Source: an uncultured Ruminococcus sp.
Lineage (GTDB): Bacteria; Bacillota; Clostridia; Oscillospirales; Ruminococcaceae
Direction: 5' to 3'
NCBI GenBank assembly: GCA_946531975.1
Contig: CAMNAY010000056.1
Location: forward strand, 1-8,993
DNA: 8,993 nucleotides
Shown: positions 1-5,965 of the stretch, in pieces
Layout: each line of letters opens with the position of its first letter
Position numbering within the stretch: position 1 is the first letter of the stretch
Translations under genes and position numbers: made by a program
The notes under the pieces: model-generated
Seen by the model: only the letters and a program-made list of their open reading frames with translations
What the model was told of the DNA's origin: nothing
The model's database searches: none

Positions 1-3000
1 CATCGAAGTAGATCTTGATGTAGGTGACATTGATTGCTTTGTCTGCGGAGCGGAAGTTCAGGGTCAGCGTACCGTCCGTGACCTTTGCTTTGGCAGTTGC
101 GGTCGAGGAGCTGCTCAGCGAGAGCTGATCGGTCAGCAGCTGCTCATTGTTTGTGCCGTAGTTCGCGTAGACCGTCGGGTGGTCGGAACAGCTCCACGGA
201 TTTGCGAAGCCGTATTCGATGCGGTAGGTTCCGTTCGGGAGGGTGAAGCCGTAGTCGAGATGCCGTGCGATGTTGTTCTCATACTGGTTCTTGGTGTAGC
301 GGAACGAGGCGGTCTTGTTTCTGCCGTCTGCGGTGTTGTATTCATCCGGCCATGTATTCGCGGTGTAGATGCCCTTGCTCTTGCCGCTGCCGTTGTACTG
401 GTCGGTTGCGTCGTCGATCAGACCCCATGCACAGCCGGTGACAGCGTCATCACCGTAGAGCTGCTCGGTCTTGCAGTTGAACATGCCGAATTTGTCGCTG
501 CCGGTTGCGGTACTGGTGTTGTGGTCGCCGCAGTCGAGGAAATACGCGAGGTCGGAATCGTAGTCATAGAGCGGCTTGACGGCAGTCATGTAGATGAAGT
601 CACAGACCTTTGCGGAATCCTCCGAGGCACTGCCGCTGAATCCGACCGGAATGACGGAATACTCGGTGCCATTTGCCTGAACAACCTTGACACTTTCGTC
701 GAGAATCTCCTTCGGGATCATCAGCTTGACGTTGTAGGTGTCGGAGCTGCCGGTATAGTTGAGCGTTTTGTCGTAGATGATGCGGTTGCCTGCGGTAATG
801 ACGATCGGCTTGCCGTTGTCGGACTTGCGGAAGGTTACCTGCAGAACGGTAAACGCTGCATCGGGATCGAGTGCCATGCGGTAGGTGAAGCTGCCGCCCT
901 TCTTGGCGTAGCGGTAGGTGCTGTCGTCGGTCACGCTGACGGTATTGTGCTCGTCCATTGCGTGCAGATCATCGTTTTCGTACTGACCGTATCCGGGCTG
1001 CACGGTGTCGATGACCGTGACCTTTGCGCGCGGGATTTCCTCCTCAACAGCGGAGCCGGATGCGTAGAAGTACCAGTAGATGCCGTAGCGCTGCTTGTAC
1101 TGGAGATAATGCGGCGTAAAGGTGAGGTTGGCGTCGGTGCCGGTCAGTGTGAATTTCAGCGAATTGGCGTCCTTCTTCATGTAATCGTTGATATGGAACA
1201 TGAAGCTTGTCAGCGAGCCGCTGCTTTCCTTGAGGTTGATCTTCTGGTTCGGCGCGACTGCCTCCGCAGGGATTGCGACGTTCATGCCGGTTGTACTTTG
1301 CTTCATGTTGGAGGTGCCCAGCTCTGCACTCAGAACGACCGGACCGTATTTGAAGCCGTAGGAGTTGGCGTTGTCCGGCAGGACATGTGCAGTGACTTCC
1401 ATGGGAATGGTCAGTTCGATGACATCGCCGGAGCGGAAGCTGCCGGAAACCGATGCATAATTCTGTACAGTTTTGTAGGAATACCGGCTGCCGTTGAGCT
1501 TAATGCTCATCTGATCGGCTGCCCAGTCCGGAATGCGGAACCGGAGATCCAGATCGCCGCTGCCGTCCACGGTGAATTTCACAGTGTCGCTGTACGGAAT
1601 ATTGCTTTCCTGTGTGATCTTCACATTCTGCTCGGACCAGTTCAGAACAGAGCTCTGATACAGGTTGACATAGAGCGTATTGTCTGCGTGCATATAGATT
1701 GTATCGCCGAGCTTTGTGAAGTTCTCCATGCCGCTGCCTGTGCAGCACCAGAAGTTGTTGTACGGTGAGCTGTAAACCTTGAAATAGCCGGTTGCCATTG
1801 GCTGGAAGTAGGTCGTCATGCCGGTCTCCGGATTCTGCGAGGAGAGGATGGAGTTATAATATGTATTCTCGTAGTAATCCATATATTTGCTTTCGCCGGT
1901 GATCTGGAACAGCGCACGCGAAAGCTTCAGCATGTTGTAGGAATTACAGGTTTCACAGTTACAGTTCGTGCGTTCTTTGTCGAGGATATCGTCCTTGCCG
2001 AAGTGCTCCCATTCACTGTTTCCGCCGGTGATGTAGGTGTGATGTGTCCGCACCATTTCCCAGAATGCCTCTGCGTATTGCAGATAGCGCGAGGCATCGA
2101 CGCGCTGACCGTTGACGGTCTTGCCGTCGAGCGCGATGTAGCGCTTGAGGGCACCGAGGAATTTCGGAATGGTTGTGTTGGCATGGCGGTTATTGAGGAC
2201 GTCAGTGCCGCCCTTCAGCACTGCTTCATGCAGCGCGGTTTCGTCAAAGTAATGTGCAGCCGCGGCGTGGGTATCTTTTCCGGTGATGAGATACAGATCG
2301 TACAGGCAGTCGTTCATGCCGCCGTATTCGATCGAAAGCACGCGGTTGTGCGTGTAATCGCTCCAGCCGGAACAGCGGTTGTAGACCCAGTCGCCGAGTG
2401 CGGAATCCACTTCCTTCGCCGGTTCATAACCGGTGCAGTTATAGACATCGTTCAGACCGGCGATCAGCTTGTGCATGGTGTACCACGGGACCCATGCCTC
2501 CGTGATGATGTTGGTCTTGCCGTTTTCCACGTTGTCGAACTGCTGCTCGACGTTGTTCCGGTTCGGAATGGTTGCTGCCCAGAGGAAGCCGCGCTTTCCT
2601 TTGGAGTTCGCCTGACAGATCTTCATGCCGTCGATCAGCGTTTTGATTTTGGAGAGGATCTGCTCTTTCTGCTGGCTGGTTGCCAGCGGATTGACATAAG
2701 CCTGCGAAAGTGCGGTGAGGTAGTGACCGACCGTATGACCGCCGATCAGCGAATTCTCCCAGCCGCCGTAGCGCGAAGCACCGTTCGTGTTGAGACCGGC
2801 ATTGTCGCGGAAGCCGGCGAGCAGCTTGTTGTTGTCGAAGGAAAGCAGATAGCTGATCTCCTTCTCGAAGGCATTGGTGCAGTACGGGTCGGTGACAGTG
2901 ACCTGACTCATCGGGAAGACCCGGATTCCTCCGGACGCAGCCGAGGCGGTCAGCTGTCCTGCGGGCAGGGATGCTGCCAGCATGGTGCCTGCCGTCAGGA

Positions 3001-3025
3001 CGGCGGCGAGCTTTTGTTTGAACAT
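1..3025 (-). CDS. Secreted GH127/GH146-type beta-L-arabinofuranosidase, 3' end outside window
   Basis: At least 1008 residues, read leftward from ATG at 3025, with no stop before the window edge. The start is fixed by an AAGGGGGAA ribosome site just upstream (about 3032-3040) and by a signal peptide at residues 1-29 (MFKQKLAAV..., cleavage near TASA-AS). An (alpha/alpha)6-type catalytic domain spans about 35-480, with family motifs GGHTVGHYLTAL, WVPWYTMHKLIAGL, GGMNDCLYDLY and TYITGGNSEWEHF. In the characterised GH127 enzyme HypBA1, a Cys nucleophile lies in a Zn site made of E-x-C plus C-C. The counterparts here are E358-T-C360 and C427-C428 in FWCCTGSGMEN; E340 in GGNSEWEHF is my candidate acid/base. 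Beta-sandwich regions follow (about 480-820, DUF4986/DUF6805-like), then a jelly-roll-like module from about 830 that may bind carbohydrate. The WCCTGSGMEN form resembles GH146 more than classical GH127, but I cannot separate the families by eye. No dockerin is seen in the visible part; one may lie beyond the edge. Confidence 0.9.
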   Translation of the reverse strand, partial: MFKQKLAAVLTAGTMLAASLPAGQLTASAASGGIRVFPMSQVTVTDPYCTNAFEKEISYLLSFDNNKLLAGFRDNAGLNTNGASRYGGWENSLIGGHTVGHYLTALSQAYVNPLATSQQKEQILSKIKTLIDGMKICQANSKGKRGFLWAATIPNRNNVEQQFDNVENGKTNIITEAWVPWYTMHKLIAGLNDVYNCTGYEPAKEVDSALGDWVYNRCSGWSDYTHNRVLSIEYGGMNDCLYDLYLITGKDTHAAAAHYFDETALHEAVLKGGTDVLNNRHANTTIPKFLGALKRYIALDGKTVNGQRVDASRYLQYAEAFWEMVRTHHTYITGGNSEWEHFGKDDILDKERTNCNCETCNSYNMLKLSRALFQITGESKYMDYYENTYYNSILSSQNPETGMTTYFQPMATGYFKVYSSPYNNFWCCTGSGMENFTKLGDTIYMHADNTLYVNLYQSSVLNWSEQNVKITQESNIPYSDTVKFTVDGSGDLDLRFRIPDWAADQMSIKLNGSRYSYKTVQNYASVSGSFRSGDVIELTIPMEVTAHVLPDNANSYGFKYGPVVLSAELGTSNMKQSTTGMNVAIPAEAVAPNQKINLKESSGSLTSFMFHINDYMKKDANSLKFTLTGTDANLTFTPHYLQYKQRYGIYWYFYASGSAVEEEIPRAKVTVIDTVQPGYGQYENDDLHAMDEHNTVSVTDDSTYRYAKKGGSFTYRMALDPDAAFTVLQVTFRKSDNGKPIVITAGNRIIYDKTLNYTGSSDTYNVKLMIPKEILDESVKVVQANGTEYSVIPVGFSGSASEDSAKVCDFIYMTAVKPLYDYDSDLAYFLDCGDHNTSTATGSDKFGMFNCKTEQLYGDDAVTGCAWGLIDDATDQYNGSGKSKGIYTANTWPDEYNTADGRNKTASFRYTKNQYENNIARHLDYGFTLPNGTYRIEYGFANPWSCSDHPTVYANYGTNNEQLLTDQLSLSSSSTATAKAKVTDGTLTLNFRSADKAINVTYIKIYFD

Positions 3026-3030
3026 AATAT

Positions 3031-3055
3031 GTTCCCCCTTAAAGACGTTCCCCCT
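3031..3055 (-). repeat. Duplicated AGGGGGAAC ribosome-site-like motif
   Basis: On the minus strand, AGGGGGAAC occurs twice, 16 bases apart (3055-3047 and 3039-3031). The proximal copy is the ribosome-binding site of the leftward glycosidase, about 6-7 bases from its ATG. The distal copy has no start codon at a suitable distance, so it may be a standby site, a regulator contact or chance. Confidence 0.45.
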
Positions 3056-3061
3056 GCATGC

Positions 3062-3089
3062 CATGCCTGCTGTTCAGTCAGAAGGCATG
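3062..3089 (-). repeat. Inverted repeat CATGCCT...AGGCATG in the glycosidase leader
   Basis: A perfect 7-bp dyad (3062-3068 with 3083-3089) has a 14-base loop. It lies in the predicted untranslated leader of the leftward gene, 37 bases upstream of its start codon. No U-run follows on either strand, so it is not an intrinsic terminator. It could be an RNA hairpin that affects translation, or a protein-binding dyad. Confidence 0.4.
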
Positions 3090-3174
3090 TTCTGTTTCCC
3101 TTTTCCGGCGGCAGCGGTCACAGACACACGGAGACCGAAGGGGAGGAATCCGATGAATCTGGTCTGCAATATCG

Positions 3175-3206
3175 TACAACTTTTTGCAGGGAGTCCAAAA
3201 GTTGTA
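3175..3206 (-). repeat. 10-bp perfect inverted repeat TACAACTTTT/AAAAGTTGTA
   Basis: The arms are 3175-3184 and 3197-3206, with a 12-base loop. The element sits about 40-70 nt into the predicted leftward transcript, downstream of a consensus promoter. This suits either a leader stem-loop or a downstream operator/roadblock for a regulator of the arabinosidase gene. In the leftward direction the 3' flank has no U-run, so termination is unlikely. On the opposite strand only a weak T-rich stretch follows. Confidence 0.5.
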
Positions 3207-3252
3207 TTTCCTTTGTAGCGAGAATTCTGCCGCAGGATGTCTGTTTTTCTTT

Positions 3253-3281
3253 ATTATACTACTTAATATCTGTATTGTCAA
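3253..3281 (-). promoter_or_regulatory. Leftward sigma-A promoter for the glycosidase gene
   Basis: On the minus strand, TTGACA (3281-3276) and TATAAT (3258-3253) are both perfect hexamers separated by exactly 17 bases. Transcription would start near 3246, giving a leader of about 220 nt before the ATG at 3025. The leader holds the two inverted repeats and the duplicated purine-rich motif listed separately. Confidence 0.85.
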
Positions 3282-3439
3282 TACAAAAATGTTGATTATT
3301 TTGCGCGAAAGTTTGAAATTTCGAGATTCTGAGAAAAGAGTATGCAATACAAATATGTACATGATGTAAAGCGAATCCAGTACAACTGTGCAAAATGATG
3401 ATAAAAATGACGCACATAAGGAAAGATTTTCATTTTCTC
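3282..3439. other. Spacer between the two divergent promoters
   Basis: This AT-rich stretch of 158 bases carries no convincing gene. It is where a shared regulator of both operons would be expected to bind. Small dyads are visible: CGAAA...TTTCG (3306-3310 with 3319-3323) and the palindrome ATGTACAT (3355-3362). Neither matches an operator family I can name. Confidence 0.4.
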
Positions 3440-3468
3440 TTGACAAAGCGGGCGGGATGTGCTATAAT
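3440..3468 (+). promoter_or_regulatory. Rightward sigma-A promoter for the leader and esterase operon
   Basis: TTGACA (3440-3445), a 17-base spacer and TATAAT (3463-3468) match the consensus perfectly. The start site would be near 3475. I see no second good promoter between here and the esterase start at 3819, so this is the likely source of the esterase/CotH mRNA. That transcript would first have to pass the terminator at 3627-3663. Confidence 0.85.
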
Positions 3469-3474
3469 AATATT

Positions 3475-3663
3475 GACTGAAAATTATCCCGATAGTATAA
3501 AAATAGACGGGAACGCAGACGGAATCATCTTTGATTTTAGGGGAAACGCGCTTTTGACAGTCGAACTGTATTCAACAGCGGTGTTTCTATGTCAAAGAAG
3601 GGATTTCTCTGCCCTGAAACGGTCAGAAACAGCCGCTCGGAATCATCCGAAGCGGCTGTTTTT
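3475..3663 (+). ncRNA. Structured, terminated leader RNA (candidate attenuator, riboswitch or small RNA)
   Basis: The stretch of about 190 nt runs from the predicted start site to an intrinsic terminator and has no convincing protein-coding frame. Visible helices: TCCCG/CGGGA (3487-3491 with 3508-3512); AATCA/TGATT with a TCTT loop (3523-3527 with 3532-3536); and TTTGACA/TGTCAAA (3553-3559 with 3590-3596), enclosing AACA-GCGG-TGTT (3574-3585). AGCGGTGTTT (3577-3586) can instead pair with the 5' arm of the terminator (3627-3637), with one bulged G at 3632. That is the arrangement of an antiterminator that excludes the terminator. The flanks of the second helix repeat GGGAACGC (3509-3516) and GGGAAACGC (3541-3549). 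I do not recognise the conserved core of any common riboswitch class (TPP, SAM, FMN, cobalamin, lysine, glycine, purine, c-di-GMP, guanidine, Mn). An independent small RNA is the alternative reading. Confidence 0.55.
3627..3663 (+). terminator. Intrinsic terminator inside the leader of the esterase operon
   Basis: AAACAGCCGCT pairs with AGCGGCTGTTT. The stem continues as CGGA/TCCG after a single bulged A (3650), closes on an ATCA loop (3642-3645) and is followed by a T-run ending at 3663. It lies 155 bases upstream of the esterase start, on the sense strand of that operon, so it would cut off transcription unless bypassed. Confidence 0.85.
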
Positions 3664-3745
3664 AATGCTCCCGGACGGAAATGAAACCGGCATTCGCCGT
3701 CTGAAAAAATGTTATGAAATCTTGAGCGGAAATGAAAGGAGGTTC

Positions 3746-3804
3746 ATGACAGTACCGATACCGCTTAGGGGGAAATGACACAGAGAATAGAAATCAGGAA
3801 ATAA
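3746..3804 (+). other. Two tiny overlapping reading frames upstream of the esterase
   Basis: A strong AAAGGAGG site (3735-3742) precedes ATG at 3746 by only 3 bases and opens a 10-codon frame, MTVPIPLRGK, ending at 3778. Its stop overlaps the ATG at 3775 (ATGA) of a second, 9-codon frame, MTQRIEIRK. The stop of that frame (3802-3804) overlaps the ATG at 3804, which is in the esterase frame. The chain could be a leader-peptide or translational-coupling device, or chance. The short spacing of the first ribosome site is a weakness. Confidence 0.3.
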
Positions 3805-3818
3805 TGGGAGGTCATTTC

Positions 3819-5855
3819 ATGTACCAAGCCAATACGTTCAGGAAATGTGCGGCGTTCGCTGCGGCATGCTGTATGCTGACAGGCGCTGTAACATCATTTC
3901 CGGCTGCCGCAGAGGATTCCGGTTATATCTTCCGCGACACATTTGAAGCAGGTGCCTCAGACTGGAACGGGAGAGGTGCTGCGACCACTGCGGTCTCCGG
4001 CAGCAATGCCTATGAGGGCGGGAAGTCACTGTATGTGACCGGACGAACCGCGGCGTGGAACGGCGCAGCCAAAAAACTGAGCACCGCAGAATTCCAGCCG
4101 GGAACGGCTTACAGCTTCAGTGCCAATGTGCTGTATGAAGGGAGCAGCGGCACAACGCTCGCACTGACCCTGCAATATGCAGATGCCGCAGGAAAGACAA
4201 TATATGCAGGCATCGCAGAAGTCCCCGCACCCGAAGACGGATGGGTGCAGATCGCCAATACCGCCTATGAAATCCCTGCCGGCGCGTCCGATCTGCTGCT
4301 CTACGTTGAAACAAAAGAAGGAACATCCGATTTTTATGTGGATGAAGTGATTGCGGCACCCAAAGGTACCGTAATCGAAGGCGCAAAACCAAAAATGTTT
4401 GTCCGCGGCGACCTGACCGGCGATGAATGTATCAATGCAGCCGATCTGACCTTGCTGAAATCCAGCCTCATCAACGGCTTTCAGGATACCAAGCTGAAAA
4501 AAGCGGCAGACATCAATCAGGACCGTCAGTATAATGTCCGTGATGCAGAATTGCTGATGCAGTACCTCACCGGCGAGCTTGAGGATTTTCCGGTCGAGAA
4601 ACCTCAGGTGCAGCCCGGCAGCGGCTTCAACAGAGAAAGCATCGAAAAATCTTACAGCTTCCAGCCGGTCAGCCAGCTCACCAAGCGCAGCGACATTCAG
4701 GATCCGTTCATCTTCGCAGACGGTACCCGCCGTGTGGAGACCGTGGACGACTGGGTTGAGCGTGCGTCTGAAATCAGCTGTCAGTACGAATACTATATGT
4801 ACGGCAAATGGCGTGACGGCTCTGACGATGAAGTAACCTATAAGATCAGCGGCAATAAAATGACGGTTTATGTCAAGCGCAAGAGTACCGGCAAGTCCAC
4901 CTCGTTTACGGCAAATCTCTCCCTTCCGTCGAAGGTCCGGCACGAAGGCGGTGCTCCTGTTATCATCGGTATGCACTCAAACATTTCGGAATCCACGGCA
5001 ACCCAACAGGGCTATGCGGTCATCACGACCGGGGGCTTGATGGATAATTACGTTGCACAGGACAGCAATGCGCACAAGGGTCCGTTCTATGACCTCTATC
5101 CCTACGGCAATACGTGGGAGGAGCAGACCGGCGTCCTCATGGCGTGGAGCTGGGGCTGCAGCAAGGTGCTGGATGCACTCTATAACGGCGCGGGTGAGGA
5201 GCTGAATATCAACCCTGAAAACGCGATCGTCACCGGTGTTTCACGGTGGGGCAAGGCAGCAGCTGTCTGCGGCGCATTTGATACCCGATTCAAAATGGTA
5301 GCACCCTCCTGTTCGGGTGCGGGCGGACTGGCGCTTTACCGATATAAATCCGAGGGCAAGACCTATAATTTCTCGTCCAAGGGCGGCAGCGCATCGTACC
5401 GTTACTCGCAGAATGAGCCGCTCAGCAGCCTTCAGGCTTCGGGCGAGCAGGGCTGGTTCAACGGCCGGTTCATGGAGTTCAAAGACCCCAACCAGTTCCC
5501 TGTGGATCAGCATATGCTCGGTTCTCTCTGCGCCGACCCGAACCGCTATCTGTTCATCATCGCCTCCTGTCAGGGAGAGGACTGGGTCAATGCACCGTCG
5601 ATGTGGATGAGTTATCTGGGAATGCGCCATGTATGGGACTTCCTCGACCTCTCCGATCACCTTGCGATCAATATTCACCTGTCCGGTCACGCAGTGATCG
5701 AGGAGGATGTCAAATACATGTGCCAGTATTTTGATTACCACGTCTACGGCATCCAGCCGTCAACTGATCTATCCAAGCTTCAGACCTCCGTATTTGCTCT
5801 GGACCAGAATAAGGATCCGATATGGGACACCTTTACAAAGAACTGGCTGTATTGA
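3819..5855 (+). CDS. Secreted CBM22-dockerin-CE15 glucuronoyl esterase
   Basis: 678 residues from ATG 3819. That start is chosen because GGGAGGT (3806-3812) sits 6 bases before it and a signal peptide follows at once (residues 1-31, ...FPAAA-ED); an in-frame ATG at 3804 overlaps this site. A CBM22-like xylan-binding module spans about 35-180 (W49, GRTAAWNG at 75-82, FYVDEV at 172-177). An internal type I dockerin spans about 196-255, with calcium loops D198/T200/D202/N206/D209 and D231/N233/D235/N239/D242. A CE15 alpha/beta-hydrolase domain occupies about 290-678. It has nucleophile S475 in GVSRWGK, the adjacent oxyanion Arg R476, the substrate-binding Lys K479, and catalytic His H624 in LSGHA. 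CE15 enzymes cleave the ester between lignin alcohols and 4-O-methyl-glucuronic acid on xylan. The usual triad Glu, 23 residues after the Ser, is Cys498 here; E587/D588 in CQGEDW could supply the acid. It is the first gene of a unit with the CotH gene, behind the terminated leader. Confidence 0.92.
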   Translation: MYQANTFRKCAAFAAACCMLTGAVTSFPAAAEDSGYIFRDTFEAGASDWNGRGAATTAVSGSNAYEGGKSLYVTGRTAAWNGAAKKLSTAEFQPGTAYSFSANVLYEGSSGTTLALTLQYADAAGKTIYAGIAEVPAPEDGWVQIANTAYEIPAGASDLLLYVETKEGTSDFYVDEVIAAPKGTVIEGAKPKMFVRGDLTGDECINAADLTLLKSSLINGFQDTKLKKAADINQDRQYNVRDAELLMQYLTGELEDFPVEKPQVQPGSGFNRESIEKSYSFQPVSQLTKRSDIQDPFIFADGTRRVETVDDWVERASEISCQYEYYMYGKWRDGSDDEVTYKISGNKMTVYVKRKSTGKSTSFTANLSLPSKVRHEGGAPVIIGMHSNISESTATQQGYAVITTGGLMDNYVAQDSNAHKGPFYDLYPYGNTWEEQTGVLMAWSWGCSKVLDALYNGAGEELNINPENAIVTGVSRWGKAAAVCGAFDTRFKMVAPSCSGAGGLALYRYKSEGKTYNFSSKGGSASYRYSQNEPLSSLQASGEQGWFNGRFMEFKDPNQFPVDQHMLGSLCADPNRYLFIIASCQGEDWVNAPSMWMSYLGMRHVWDFLDLSDHLAINIHLSGHAVIEEDVKYMCQYFDYHVYGIQPSTDLSKLQTSVFALDQNKDPIWDTFTKNWLY

Positions 5856-5880
5856 GCAGTCAAATCAACAAAGCGGCAGG

Positions 5881-5906
5881 CAGCGCCGCGTTAATGCGGC
5901 TTGCTG
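5881..5906 (+). repeat. Hairpin between the esterase and CotH genes
   Basis: CAGCGCCGC pairs with GCGGC-TT-GCTG around a GTTAAT loop: 9 bp with a 2-base bulge. No T-run follows, so it does not look like a terminator. In a two-gene transcript it could serve as a stability or processing hairpin that lets the two cistrons accumulate differently. Confidence 0.45.
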
Positions 5907-5965
5907 ATTGAGTGCGGCAAAAACTGTGCGCGGTGCTGCTGCCAACCAAACGGGGGAGATTACTC

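Noticed and set aside
179..1768. Long open frame of 529 codons on the + strand
   Set aside because: It lies antisense to the GH127/146 gene, whose family motifs are unmistakable. The product is a Val/Cys/Gly-rich composition typical of a mirror frame, with no ribosome site.
2003..3295. 430-codon + strand frame
   Set aside because: Antisense to the same glycosidase and running on over its promoter; no recognisable domain and no start signal.
3078..3446. 122-codon minus-strand frame
   Set aside because: It spans the leftward promoter and leader; low-complexity translation and no start signal.
3475..3663. 6S RNA, SRP RNA, tmRNA or a common riboswitch
   Set aside because: I see no closing stem between the two ends with a central bubble, no SRP core, and no conserved riboswitch core motif; a covariance-model search was not possible here.
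3395..3778. 127-codon + strand frame in the intergenic region
   Set aside because: It starts upstream of the consensus promoter, runs through the terminator hairpin and has no ribosome site or domain. Only its last 10 codons coincide with a possible micro-ORF.
3804..3818. ATG 3804 as the esterase start
   Set aside because: This ATG overlaps the ribosome site GGGAGGT, which is correctly spaced for ATG 3819. The longer form would add MGGHF before the signal peptide.
4026..4976. 316-codon minus-strand frame
   Set aside because: Antisense to the CBM22-dockerin-CE15 gene, which has clear domains.
5881..5906. Intrinsic terminator between esterase and CotH genes
   Set aside because: The hairpin is not followed by a T-run.
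5912..5965. GTG start giving an 875-residue CotH protein
   Set aside because: The extra 18 residues precede a normal signal peptide and lack a ribosome site, whereas ATG 5966 has GGGGGAG at 7 bases.
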